Below, in pieces: positions 40,765 through 49,789 of a stretch of DNA of 64,000 nucleotides. Every line of letters starts with the position of its first letter. Positions within the stretch are counted from its first letter, which is position 1. A program made the translations under genes and the position numbers. The notes under the pieces were generated by a model. That model had not been told where the DNA came from. It searched no databases and saw only the letters and a program-made list of their open reading frames with translations. Source of the stretch: Dyella thiooxydans (GTDB lineage Bacteria; Pseudomonadota; Gammaproteobacteria; Xanthomonadales; Rhodanobacteraceae); assembly GCF_001641285.1 (NCBI RefSeq), contig NZ_CP014841.1, positions 868,001 to 932,000 of the forward strand. The letters run 5' to 3'.

Positions 40765-42195
40765 TCACCCCTCGCGCATCACCAGCAGGCGCACCTCGGT
40801 CATGTCCCCGATGGCATAACGCACGCCTTCGCGGCCCAGGCCCGAGAGCTTCACGCCGCCGTACGGCATGTTGTCGACGCGGAAGCTGGGGACGTCGTTG
40901 ATCACCACGCCGCCCTGCTCGAGTTCGTCCCAGGCGCGCATGGCGTGGTCGAGGCGGTTGGTGAAGATGCCGGCCTGCAGGCCGAAGTCCGAGTCGTTGA
41001 CCTGCGCCACCGCCTCGTCCAGCGTGCGGAACAGGGCGAGCAGGGCGAACGGGCCGAAGGCTTCCATCCGGTTGACCTTTGCCTCTCTCGGCACGTCTTC
41101 CATCAGCGTGGCCTCGAGCATCGCGCCATCGCGCTCGCCGCCGCACAGCAGCCTGGCCCCGGCCTGGCGGGCCTCGGCGATCCAGCCGTGCAGGCGCTCG
41201 GCGGCGGCTTCGTCGATCATCGGGCCGAGGAACACGTCCTTCTTCTTCGGGTCGCCGGTCTTGAGCTTCTTCACTGCAGCGACCAGCTTGCGCTTCAGCG
41301 CCTCGTAGACGTCCACGTGCGCGTAGATCCGCTGCACGCTGATGCAGCTCTGCCCGGACTGGTAGAACGCACCGAACACCAGCCGCTCGACCACGTGATC
41401 GAGCTTGTCGCCCTGGTCGGCGTCGACGATGCATGCGGCGTTGCCGCCCAGTTCCAGCGTGACCTTCTTGCGCCCGGCGCGCGCCTTCAGCTCCCAGCCG
41501 ATCTGGCCGCCGGTGAAGGAGAGCAGCTTGAAGCGCTCGTCCTCCACCAGCGGCGTGGCATGCGCGCCGTCCAGCGGCAGGATCGAGAATGCGCCCCTCG
41601 GCAGATCGGTCTCGGCCAGCACCTCGCCGATGATCAGCGCGCCGATCGGGGTCTTCTCCGACGGCTTGAGCACGAACGGACAACCCGCCGCGATCGCCGG
41701 GGCGACCTTGTGCGCCACCAGGTTGAGCGGGAAGTTGAACGGGGTGATGAAGCTCACCGGCCCCAGCGGCACGCGACGCGTGTAGCCGTGGTAGCCGTCG
41801 AGCCGGCCGGCGATCTCCAGGTTGAGCGTCTCTCCGTTGATGCGCACAGCCTCTTCGGCGGCGATGCGGAACGTCTCGATCAGCCGGGTGACCTCGCCGG
41901 CCGCATCGTGGATCGGCTTGCCGGCCTCGATGCACAGCGCCCGGGCGAGCTCGTCCCGGCGCGCCTCGAAGCGTTCGGCGCAGTGCTGCAGCACCGCCTG
42001 GCGCTGCCACGGCTTGAACGCGCGCATCGCCGGCGCGGACTTCACTGCGGCGGCGATCGCCTTCTCGGTGGCGCGGGCGTCGGGCACCGCCACGCGGGTG
42101 GCGAGCCGGCCGCTGAACTTGTCGCGGACCTCGAGCGTCTGCTTTGACGTCTGCGGACGGTTGGCGAGGTAGTAGGGATAGGACTTGGCGAGCAT
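40765..42195 (-). CDS. NAD(P)-dependent aldehyde dehydrogenase
   Basis: A 476-residue member of the aldehyde dehydrogenase superfamily, oxidising aldehydes to acids. The active site is complete: Asn154 (TPFNFPLNL), Glu248 (VTLELGGNAA) and nucleophile Cys284 (FYQSGQSCISVQR). The cofactor region has VLKPSEKTP and LLSFTGG. PYGGVKLSGLGREG near the end is the usual dimer/oligomer motif. The substrate is not clear; relatives act on lactaldehyde, glyceraldehyde-3-phosphate or phosphonoacetaldehyde. It may form an aldehyde-handling cluster with the alcohol dehydrogenase/AraC pair. It follows xseA by 76 bases. Confidence 0.92.
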   Translation of the reverse strand: MLAKSYPYYLANRPQTSKQTLEVRDKFSGRLATRVAVPDARATEKAIAAAVKSAPAMRAFKPWQRQAVLQHCAERFEARRDELARALCIEAGKPIHDAAGEVTRLIETFRIAAEEAVRINGETLNLEIAGRLDGYHGYTRRVPLGPVSFITPFNFPLNLVAHKVAPAIAAGCPFVLKPSEKTPIGALIIGEVLAETDLPRGAFSILPLDGAHATPLVEDERFKLLSFTGGQIGWELKARAGRKKVTLELGGNAACIVDADQGDKLDHVVERLVFGAFYQSGQSCISVQRIYAHVDVYEALKRKLVAAVKKLKTGDPKKKDVFLGPMIDEAAAERLHGWIAEARQAGARLLCGGERDGAMLEATLMEDVPREAKVNRMEAFGPFALLALFRTLDEAVAQVNDSDFGLQAGIFTNRLDHAMRAWDELEQGGVVINDVPSFRVDNMPYGGVKLSGLGREGVRYAIGDMTEVRLLVMREG

Positions 42196-42271
42196 CGAGG
42201 TCTCCGGTGCGGACCGGTGGGGAAGCCGACAGTGTCGTGCGTCCGACGTGGTGCGGACGTGGATGCGCCGG

Positions 42272-43642
42272 TCAGTCGCCGGCGCGGGCGGCCAGTTCGC
42301 CCTCGGCCAGCCGGATGCGCAGCGCATCGCCGGGCTCGACCTGGGCTGGCGAGCGCAGCACCTTGCCGCGGGCGTCGAAGGCGATGGCGTAGCCGCGTTC
42401 CAGCGTGGCCAGCGGACTGACCGCATGCAGCGCGCGGGCGACCTGGGCGAGAGTGAGCCGCTTGCGCTCGAGCATGCGGGCAATGGCGCGGCGCAGACGC
42501 GGATCGAGCTCGTCGAGCCTGCGGTGGAGCAGGGTGAGGCGGTGGCGTGGATGCTGTGCCAGCAGCCGGGCGAGCAGTTGCTCCAGCCGGCGTTCGCGGC
42601 GCGTGCTGCCGGCGCTCAGCGCCGCGTGCAGGCGGCGGTGCAGGTTCGTCAGCCGATCGCGGTCGCGGCCCAGTCGCGCCTGCGGACGCTGCGCCTGCAG
42701 GCGCGCGAACAGCTGGTCCACGCGCTGGTCGAGGGTTTGCAGCTTGCGCCGTTCGACAGTGACCAGGCGCTGCTCGAGCAGGCGCAGCTGCCGCGCCATC
42801 TGGGCCGCGTCGGGCACCAGCAGTTCGGCCGCGGCCGAGGGCGTGGGGGCACGCAGGTCGGCGACGAAGTCGGCGATGCTGAAGTCGACCTCGTGGCCCA
42901 CCGCGCTGACCACCGGCACCGCGCTGGCGTGCACGGCGCGGGCGACCGCTTCGTCGTTGAACGCCCACAGGTCTTCCAGCGAACCGCCGCCGCGGGTCAG
43001 CAGCAGGGCGTCGTAGCGGCCGCTGGCGGACGCCTTGCGCAGCATCGCCTCGATCGCCGGCGGTGCTTCCTTGCCCTGCACCGGCACCGGCAGCACGTCG
43101 ACCTCGACCAGCGGCCAGCGCCGGCCGAGCACGCTCAGCACGTCGCGGATCGCCGCACCGGTGGCCGAGGTGATCACGCCGAGCCGGCGGATGTAGCGGG
43201 GCAGTGGCCGCTTGTGTGCAGCGTCGAACAGGCCCTCGGCATCAAGCCGGGCCTTGAGCTGGTCGAACGCGCGACGCAGCGCGCCTTCGCCGGAGGGCTC
43301 CATCGCCTCGGCCACCAGCTGGAACTCGCCGCGCGGCTCGTACAGGCCCACCTTCGCCCGCACCAGCACCTGCATGCCGTCCATCGGCTTGAAGGTGAGC
43401 CGGCTGCTTTTCATCTTGAACATGGCGCAGCGCACCTGGGCGCCGGCGTCCTTGAGCGTGAAGTACAGGTGCCCGGACGCGGGGCGGGCGACGTTGGACA
43501 GCTCGCCCTCGATCCACACCATCGGCAGCGCGTCTTCCAACAGCCCGCGGACCAGCCGGTTCAGCGTGCTGGGGGTGAGGATGCGGCGCGGGGCGCCGGC
43601 GTCGGGTGCCGGGCCTCCGGGGAAGGGATCGAACGTGGACAT
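42272..43642 (-). CDS. xseA: Exodeoxyribonuclease VII large subunit
   Basis: A 456-residue subunit of the single-strand-specific exonuclease ExoVII. The N-terminal OB fold ([16 protein letters not shown], then [19 protein letters not shown]) binds DNA. The catalytic middle domain has the hallmark [35 protein letters not shown] and [19 protein letters not shown] long coiled coil and a C-terminal segment ([16 protein letters not shown]) follow. The small subunit gene xseB is not in the window, as is usual. Confidence 0.96.
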   Translation of the reverse strand: MSTFDPFPGGPAPDAGAPRRILTPSTLNRLVRGLLEDALPMVWIEGELSNVARPASGHLYFTLKDAGAQVRCAMFKMKSSRLTFKPMDGMQVLVRAKVGLYEPRGEFQLVAEAMEPSGEGALRRAFDQLKARLDAEGLFDAAHKRPLPRYIRRLGVITSATGAAIRDVLSVLGRRWPLVEVDVLPVPVQGKEAPPAIEAMLRKASASGRYDALLLTRGGGSLEDLWAFNDEAVARAVHASAVPVVSAVGHEVDFSIADFVADLRAPTPSAAAELLVPDAAQMARQLRLLEQRLVTVERRKLQTLDQRVDQLFARLQAQRPQARLGRDRDRLTNLHRRLHAALSAGSTRRERRLEQLLARLLAQHPRHRLTLLHRRLDELDPRLRRAIARMLERKRLTLAQVARALHAVSPLATLERGYAIAFDARGKVLRSPAQVEPGDALRIRLAEGELAARAGD

Positions 43643-43759
43643 GAGCGGCGCAGGTTAGCACGAAGGTCACGCAGGACATGTGCTTGCAGCTGGTCATGCA
43701 TGCCAGTCCTCAGGCATGCGATGTAACTTCATGAATAAAATCGCAAAAAATGACGATTT

Positions 43760-45229
43760 CTATTCGTCGATTTCCGACGCGCCCCGGTCCAGATGCGCCC
43801 GGCGGCTGCGCCAGGCCCGCACGCCGAGGTTCAGTGCGAACCAGGCGGCGAGCAGTGCCAGCGGCCAGGCCAGCATGGCCGGCCACAGGGCTCCGACGAT
43901 GGCCAGCAGCGCCAGCACCGCGGTACCGGTGAGCAACGGGCCGGTATCCGTATCGCCGAGGACGCGACGGTCGGTCAGCACGGCGCCGACCGTGTTGGCC
44001 AGGCGCAGCGCGCTGGCGGCGGCCCGTCCGGAACTCCCGCGTCCGCCGCGCGGCGGACGCGACGGCCGTGTGCGCGGCGGGGCCCCGTCGCTCGGCTGCA
44101 CCCGCTCGCCGCGACGGCGCGGTCGCGGAGCAAGCACGATCTCGGTGGCATTGGCCAGATCCTTCTCGTACTGCCCGGCGAGCTGGGCGGCGAAGCCTTC
44201 GTCTTCCACCGCGACATCGATCTCGCGGTTGCCCAGCCAACTGGCGATGTTGAGGTTGGATGAGCCGACCCGTGCCCATTGGCCGTCGGCGACCGCCGTC
44301 TTGGCATGGATCATCGAGCCGTTCCACTCGAACACCCGCACGCCGGCCTTCAGCAGCGGCCGGTAGCCCGAGCGCGACAGGCCCGCGACCATCGGGATGT
44401 CGCTGCTGCCCGGCACCAGCAGGCGCACGTCCACGCCATCGCGGGCGGCGGCGGCGAGCGCCTGCACGTAGGGCGCCACGCCGACGAAGTAGGCGTCGGT
44501 CAGCCACAGCGTGCGGCGGGCCATCGCGGCGATCTGCTGGTCCAGCCGGTACAGGCCGGCGGTGGACGGCTCGGTGGCGATCACCCGCAGGGCCACCTGG
44601 CCCATGGGGTCGCTGCTTCCCGGCGTCCAGGCGGGCAGGGTGCCGCCGCTGCCGGACCAGCTGCGGGTGAAGGCCGCCTCCACCTCGGCCACGGCCGGTC
44701 CGCGCAGCGATACGCCGGTGTCGCGCCAGGGCGCCACGCCGCGGGCGGCATCGCCCAGCCATTTCTCGCTGATGCACACGCCGGACAGGAAGCCCAGTTC
44801 GCCGTCGACCACTAGCACCTTGCGGTGGTCGCGGCTGATCCAGCCGAACGGCTTGCCCAGTTGGGGCGGGTTGTAGGTGCGCACCTGGCCGCCGGCCTCG
44901 CGCAAAGGCTTCCAGAACGCCGCGCCGGACTGGTTGAGGCAGCCGACCCAGTCGTACAGCACCGCGACGAATACCCCCGAGAGCGCCCGCTCGACCAGCG
45001 CATCGCGGAACGCCCGGCCGATCGCGTCGTCGCGGATGATGTAGTTCTCCAGCAGCACCCGCGAGCGCGCCTGGCGGATCGCCGCCAGCCAGCGCTGGTA
45101 GTGCACTGCCGCGTCGATCAGCAGCTCCACGGCATTGCCTGCCACCAGCGGCGCGCCGGCCGCGCGGCTCAATGCCTGGGCAGCCAGCAAGCGGTCGGGA
45201 CGGGTGGTTTCGAACGGGGAGGAAGCCAT
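43760..45229 (-). CDS. Cardiolipin synthase-like phospholipase D protein (ClsB-type) with membrane tail
   Basis: A 489-residue protein of the phospholipase D superfamily with two HKD motifs: His135/Lys137/Asp142 (DHRKVLVVDGELG) and His308/Lys310/Asp315 (IHAKTAVADGQW, then VGSSNLN). The arrangement matches ClsB, which makes cardiolipin or phosphatidylglycerol. Unlike ClsB (about 413 residues) it has a C-terminal addition: an Arg/Pro-rich linker (about 365-410) and two hydrophobic helices (about 430-470), so it is probably tethered to the membrane by its tail. Start at 45229; the acetyl-CoA hydrolase/transferase-like gene diverges 52 bases away. Confidence 0.86.
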   Translation of the reverse strand: MASSPFETTRPDRLLAAQALSRAAGAPLVAGNAVELLIDAAVHYQRWLAAIRQARSRVLLENYIIRDDAIGRAFRDALVERALSGVFVAVLYDWVGCLNQSGAAFWKPLREAGGQVRTYNPPQLGKPFGWISRDHRKVLVVDGELGFLSGVCISEKWLGDAARGVAPWRDTGVSLRGPAVAEVEAAFTRSWSGSGGTLPAWTPGSSDPMGQVALRVIATEPSTAGLYRLDQQIAAMARRTLWLTDAYFVGVAPYVQALAAAARDGVDVRLLVPGSSDIPMVAGLSRSGYRPLLKAGVRVFEWNGSMIHAKTAVADGQWARVGSSNLNIASWLGNREIDVAVEDEGFAAQLAGQYEKDLANATEIVLAPRPRRRGERVQPSDGAPPRTRPSRPPRGGRGSSGRAAASALRLANTVGAVLTDRRVLGDTDTGPLLTGTAVLALLAIVGALWPAMLAWPLALLAAWFALNLGVRAWRSRRAHLDRGASEIDE

Positions 45230-45281
45230 GCGGGCAGTCTAGGGCATGCTCCGCAATTCGGGCTTCTGGCATGATCCGGCC

Positions 45282-47228
45282 ATGCCTCTCCAGCAACGGT
45301 TCACGGACACTGCCGCCTGTGCCCAGGTGATTGCCGACCGGCTCGGTCCCGACCTGCGCGTCGCGGCGCCGCTGGGCCTGGGCAAGCCGCACGGCCTGCT
45401 TAATGCGATCTACGCGCTGATCAAGGCGCAGCCGGCGCGCTCGCTTACCCTGTATACCGCGCTCTCGCTGACCCGGCCACGGCCAAAGCCGGGTATGGAG
45501 GCACGTTTTCTCGAGCCCTTCCTGGCACGCCACTTCGGCGAGGATTGCGTCGACCCTGAGTATGCGCTGGACCAGGCACGCGATGCGCTGCCGCCAAACG
45601 TCGCCGTGCACGAGTTCTACATGCAGTCCGGCGCCATGCTGCATTCGGGCAGCGCCCAGCGCAGCTACATCAGCCAGAACTACACCCACGTGGCGCGCGA
45701 CCTGGCCGTGCAGGACATCAACCTGTTGGTGCAGCTGGTGGCGCGTCGCGAGACACCCGACGGCGTGCGCTACAGCCTGTCGTGCAACCCCGACCTCACC
45801 CTGGATTTCCTCGAGCGCGCGGTGGCTTCCGGCAAGCCGCGACCGCTGTGCGTGGCGGTGGTTCATCCGGATCTGCCATATCTGTCCGGGCATGCCGAGG
45901 TGCCGCAGGACTATTTCGACATCGAACTGGCGCCGCGGCACGCCGCACCGCTTTTCGCGCTGCCACGACAGCCGGTGTCGGCGGCCGAATACGCATTGGG
46001 CCTGCATGCCAGCGCGCTGGTCAGGGACGGTGGCTGCCTGCAGATCGGCATTGGCGCGCTGTCCGACGCGCTGGTGCAGTCGCTACTGCTGCGTCAGCGC
46101 CACAACCTGGCCTGGCGCGCTGCGCTGGAGGCGCTGGATACCGGCTACGTCAGCCACACGCTGGCGCTGCAGCTCGGTGGCATGGAGCCGCTCCGCCAGG
46201 GCCTCTACGGCGCCAGCGAGATGGTGATGGATGGCTTCATGCACCTGCAGCGCGGCGGCATCCTCAAGCGCCGTTCGTGGGACAACCTCGCACTGGAGCG
46301 GGCCGCGGTGGCCGGTCGCTTGCCGGGCGACGCACCGGGCGGGCATTACCTGCGCGGCGCGTTCTTCCTCGGTTCGCGGGAGCTCTACCGCTGGCTCGAC
46401 GAGACCGAGGCAGCCGATCCCGATGCGATCGACATGTGCCGGGTCTCCAACGTCAACCAGTTGTATGGCGACCACCAGGTGCTGGCCGCACTGCAGCGAC
46501 GCGGCGCGCGCTTCTTCAACACCTGCATGATGGCCACGCTCACCGGGGCAGCCGTGTCCGATGGGCTGGAGGACGGCCACGTGGTGAGCGGCGTGGGCGG
46601 TCAATACAACTTCGTGGCGATGGCGCACGAACTGGCGGACGGGCGCTCGATCCTGTTGCTGCGGGCCACCCGCGACGGCCCGCACGGAGTCGAGACCAAC
46701 ATCCGCTTCAACTACGGCAACACCACGATTCCGCGGCATCTCCGCGACCTGTTCGTCACCGAGTACGGCGTGGCCGACCTGCGCGGCAAGACCGACGAAG
46801 AGTGCATCGAGGCGATGCTTTCGGTGTGCGATGCCCGTTTCGTCGAAGCGCTGGCCGCCGAGGCCAAGGCCCACGGCAAGCTGCGCGCCGACTTCGCGAT
46901 TCCCGATGCGTGGCGGCGCCATCTGCCCGAGGTGCTGGCCGAGGCGCTGGCGCCGCTGAAGGCCCGGGGGCTGGCGCCGACCTTTCCGTTCGGCAGCGAC
47001 TTCACCGAGGTGGAACAGCGTCTGTTGCCGGCGCTGGGTTGGCTGCAACGGGGCAGCCGGACGTGGCGCGGGCGGCTGGCCATCGCGCGTGCCTGGCTGC
47101 GGCCGGGAGCGGCCGTCGATGGCGAGGTCGAGGCCCTGGCGCGGATGGGCTTCGAGCGGGCGGCGACGCTGTCCGATCGCGTGCAGCGGCGCCTGCTGCA
47201 GGCCGCGCTGCGACACACCGTGCGCTGA
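45282..47228 (+). CDS. Acetyl-CoA hydrolase/transferase family protein, divergent
   Basis: A 648-residue soluble protein whose middle and C-terminal part match the acetyl-CoA hydrolase/CoA-transferase domain: [32 protein letters not shown], and [15 protein letters not shown] followed by [26 protein letters not shown] (split 280-560 roughly). That last segment is typical of succinyl-CoA:acetate transferases and 4-hydroxybutyrate CoA-transferases. It is longer than those enzymes (about 430-510 residues), with extra N- and C-terminal parts. The catalytic glutamate cannot be fixed by eye. CoA donor and acceptor are unknown. ATG 45282 is chosen as the conserved part starts soon after. Confidence 0.78.
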   Translation: MPLQQRFTDTAACAQVIADRLGPDLRVAAPLGLGKPHGLLNAIYALIKAQPARSLTLYTALSLTRPRPKPGMEARFLEPFLARHFGEDCVDPEYALDQARDALPPNVAVHEFYMQSGAMLHSGSAQRSYISQNYTHVARDLAVQDINLLVQLVARRETPDGVRYSLSCNPDLTLDFLERAVASGKPRPLCVAVVHPDLPYLSGHAEVPQDYFDIELAPRHAAPLFALPRQPVSAAEYALGLHASALVRDGGCLQIGIGALSDALVQSLLLRQRHNLAWRAALEALDTGYVSHTLALQLGGMEPLRQGLYGASEMVMDGFMHLQRGGILKRRSWDNLALERAAVAGRLPGDAPGGHYLRGAFFLGSRELYRWLDETEAADPDAIDMCRVSNVNQLYGDHQVLAALQRRGARFFNTCMMATLTGAAVSDGLEDGHVVSGVGGQYNFVAMAHELADGRSILLLRATRDGPHGVETNIRFNYGNTTIPRHLRDLFVTEYGVADLRGKTDEECIEAMLSVCDARFVEALAAEAKAHGKLRADFAIPDAWRRHLPEVLAEALAPLKARGLAPTFPFGSDFTEVEQRLLPALGWLQRGSRTWRGRLAIARAWLRPGAAVDGEVEALARMGFERAATLSDRVQRRLLQAALRHTVR

Positions 47229-47311
47229 TCCGGCTGGGGAGCGCGCCGGCGCATCGGGTATCCTTGCAGGCTTCCGCCGCGTCCCCGCGGCCACGTGTCC
47301 AAGCCGTCCCC

Positions 47312-48571
47312 ATGAGCGAATCTTCCCAGCCCGCCCCGCGTCCCGCCGAAGCCGAACCGCGCCGTCCCAGCGTCGGCGTGCAGATCGGCAAGGTCACCGT
47401 CGGTGGCGGTGCGCCGATCGTCGTGCAGTCGATGACCAACACCGACACCGAGGATCCGGTCAGCACGGCGAGGCAGATCGCCGAACTGGCTCGTGCCGGT
47501 TCCGAGCTGGTGCGCATCACGGTCAACACGCCGGCCGCAGCCGCGGCGGTGCCGCGCATCGTCGAGCGGCTGCAGATGATGGGCGTGGACGTGCCGATCA
47601 TCGGCGACTTCCACTACAACGGGCATCAGTTGCTTGAAGCCGAGCCGGCCTGTGCCGAGCTGCTGGCGAAGTACCGCATCAACCCCGGCAACGTCGGTTT
47701 CGGCAAGAAGAAGGACGCGCAGTTCGGCGCGATCATCGAGAAGGCGATCGAGTACGGCAAGCCGGTGCGCATCGGCGCCAACTGGGGCTCGCTGGACCAG
47801 TCCATGGTCGCCATGCTGATGGACGAGAACCACCGCCGCGCGCAGCCGTGGGACGCCGCCCACGTGGCGCGCGAGGCGCTGATCCGCTCAGCGCTGGACT
47901 CGGCCGCCAAGGCTGAGGAGATCGGCCTGCCGCGTGAGCGCATCATCCTGTCGGCCAAGGTGTCCGGCGTGCAGGAGTTGATCGCGGTGTACCGCGACCT
48001 TGCCGCGCGCGGCGATTACGCACTGCACCTGGGCCTGACCGAGGCCGGCATGGGCTCGAAGGGCATCACCGCCTCGGCCGCGGCGCTGGCGGTGCTGCTG
48101 CAGGAAGGCATCGGCGACACCATCCGCATCTCGCTCACGCCGGAGCCCGGCGGTGCGCGCACCGGCGAGGTGATCGTGGCGCAGGAGCTGCTGCAGACCA
48201 TGGGCCTGCGCGCGTTCACGCCGCTGGTCACCGCCTGCCCGGGCTGCGGCCGCACCACCAGCGAGTTCTTCCAGGAGCTGGCCAAGACCGTGCAGGCCCA
48301 CGTGCGCGAGCAGATGCCGCTGTGGCGGGTGAAGTACGACGGCGTGGAGAACCTCACCCTGGCGGTGATGGGCTGCGTGGTGAACGGCCCGGGCGAATCC
48401 AAGCACGCCAACCTCGGCATCTCGCTGCCGGGCAACGGCGAGGCACCGGCTGCGCCGGTGTTCATCGACGGCGAGAAGGCGATGACCCTGCGCGGCGACC
48501 ACATCGCCAGCGAGTTCATCGGCATCCTCGACGACTACGTCGAAACCCACTACGCCAGCCGCGAGGCCTGA
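47312..48571 (+). CDS. ispG: 4-hydroxy-3-methylbut-2-enyl diphosphate synthase (flavodoxin)
   Basis: A 419-residue iron-sulfur enzyme of the MEP isoprenoid pathway, which reduces methylerythritol cyclodiphosphate to HMBPP. The barrel starts with [20 protein letters not shown]; the C-terminal domain carries the 4Fe-4S cysteines in [15 protein letters not shown] and [17 protein letters not shown] short Pro-rich N-terminal extension of about 20 residues precedes the barrel. The length fits the bacterial (non-plant) form. The methyltransferase gene starts 4 bases after its stop, so the two are probably co-transcribed. Confidence 0.96.
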   Translation: MSESSQPAPRPAEAEPRRPSVGVQIGKVTVGGGAPIVVQSMTNTDTEDPVSTARQIAELARAGSELVRITVNTPAAAAAVPRIVERLQMMGVDVPIIGDFHYNGHQLLEAEPACAELLAKYRINPGNVGFGKKKDAQFGAIIEKAIEYGKPVRIGANWGSLDQSMVAMLMDENHRRAQPWDAAHVAREALIRSALDSAAKAEEIGLPRERIILSAKVSGVQELIAVYRDLAARGDYALHLGLTEAGMGSKGITASAAALAVLLQEGIGDTIRISLTPEPGGARTGEVIVAQELLQTMGLRAFTPLVTACPGCGRTTSEFFQELAKTVQAHVREQMPLWRVKYDGVENLTLAVMGCVVNGPGESKHANLGISLPGNGEAPAAPVFIDGEKAMTLRGDHIASEFIGILDDYVETHYASREA

Positions 48572-48575
48572 GCGG

Positions 48576-49250
48576 ATGATGGACGCGGAGGAGGCCATCC
48601 TGCGCGTCTGGCATGGGCACGCCTTGCCCTGGTCCCGTGCCGTGCGTGAAGGGCGTATCGCCAGCCGACGGCTGGTGACCGATGCTGCGGTGGTCGCTGC
48701 CGTGCTTGCCCTTGCACCAGGTCGCGTGATCGACCTCGGGTGCGGCGAGGGCTGGCTGGCGCGTGCGTTGGCTGGGCAGGGCATCGACGTGCTCGGCGTG
48801 GACGCGGTGCCGGCGCTGGTCGAAGCCGCGCAGGTGGCCGGAGGCGGGCGCTACCGCGTGATGGACTACGCCGCGATTGCTGCCGGCGGGCTGCATGAGC
48901 AGGCCGACGTGGCGGTCTGCAACTTTTCGTTGCTCGGCGCGGAGTCGGTCGACCTGCTGCTGCGTGCCGTACCGTCGCTGCTGTCGCCGGGCGGTGCCCT
49001 CGTGATCCAGACGCTGCATCCGTGCGCTGCCTGCGGCGACGCGCCGTATCGCGATGGCTGGCGCGAGGGTTCGTGGGCTGGCTGCGGGAACGGCTTCGGG
49101 GAGGCGGCGCCCTGGTATTTCCGGACCCTGGCCGGTTGGCAGCGGAGTTTTCGGGACGCGGGGCTGTCGCTGCGCGGGATCGCCGAACCGGTGCATCCGG
49201 AGACAGGACGGCCGGCGTCGATCGTGCTCACCCTCCAGCCGCAGGCCTGA
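48576..49250 (+). CDS. Class I SAM-dependent methyltransferase
   Basis: A 224-residue soluble methyltransferase. The SAM-binding motif I is VIDLGCGEGWLARAL (about residues 50-64), followed by the acidic ribose contact VLGVDAVPALVEAA and the post-motif region ADVAVCNFSLLG. The fold is Rossmann-like throughout. The substrate is not recognisable; methyltransferase type 11/12 families contain many small-molecule enzymes. It follows ispG by 4 bases, which need not mean a role in isoprenoid synthesis. Confidence 0.85.
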   Translation: MMDAEEAILRVWHGHALPWSRAVREGRIASRRLVTDAAVVAAVLALAPGRVIDLGCGEGWLARALAGQGIDVLGVDAVPALVEAAQVAGGGRYRVMDYAAIAAGGLHEQADVAVCNFSLLGAESVDLLLRAVPSLLSPGGALVIQTLHPCAACGDAPYRDGWREGSWAGCGNGFGEAAPWYFRTLAGWQRSFRDAGLSLRGIAEPVHPETGRPASIVLTLQPQA

Positions 49251-49429
49251 GCCGCGGCCGATCGTCCGGGGCTCGTCACGTTCAGCGCCCTGACGCGCTG
49301 GTCCCGAAAGCTCGTCGCGAGAAGCGGAGGCGGCTTCCGGTTTCCGGGTTCCGGGGATGTTTCATTGGGCGGATACCGAAGCCGCGTGCTGCGGACGAAG
49401 CCAGCGGCGTGCGCTCCGGGGACGGGATC

Positions 49430-49468
49430 AAAAAGGCCGCGTCGGCAAGGGGGGGGAGCCGACGCGGC
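49430..49468 (-). terminator. Intrinsic terminator facing the minus strand
   Basis: Perfect 11-bp arms (49436-49446 and 49458-49468) with an 11-base loop are followed on the minus strand by CTTTTT (complement of 49430-49435). It would end transcripts coming from the TonB-receptor side, 320 bases past that gene's stop. Confidence 0.75.
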
Positions 49469-49740
49469 AGCAGCGACCGCCTGTGGGTGTGGGAGAGCAG
49501 GGCGGCCGGCCCAGTCAGCAACCAAAGACATCAGGCCTCTTCGTGCCTTGATGGCTTGTGCATTCCATGCGCAAGCCGTAGCCATGGTGTTACTGGAACC
49601 TCGAACTGACCGACTGATGGCGCGATCAGATGAATCTGGTGCGATGCGTGCTCCGCGGCACTCGACGTCGAGCCCGCGATGCCGTGTAAGACGAAGTGGA
49701 ATCTCCGGTCCTGCAGCGCAGCGCGGACGTGTTTCGGCAC

Positions 49741-49768
49741 ATCCGGAGCCCCTTGCGGGGCTCCGGAT
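49741..49768. terminator. Strong hairpin after the TonB-receptor gene
   Basis: A perfect 12-bp inverted repeat (49741-49752 and 49757-49768) with a TTGC loop lies 21 bases past the receptor stop. No T-run follows on either strand, so it may protect the 3' end or pause polymerase instead of ending transcription alone. Confidence 0.5.
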
Positions 49769-49789
49769 TCCTCTTCATGAAGCGCCTGG

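Larger units (their letters stand above)
49251..49789. other. 539-base intergenic region with two hairpins, no clear gene
   Basis: Between the methyltransferase stop and the TonB-receptor stop no convincing gene is seen. Short frames exist on both strands but lack a ribosome site, known motifs or plausible composition. The region holds a strong hairpin at 49741-49768 and a minus-strand intrinsic terminator at 49430-49468. It may be the long 3' untranslated end of the receptor message or contain a small RNA on the minus strand. Confidence 0.5.

Noticed and set aside
49251-49740. Several 60-80 codon frames in the gap before the TonB-receptor stop
   Set aside because: None has a ribosome site, a known family or distinct codon use; frames on both strands overlap one another.
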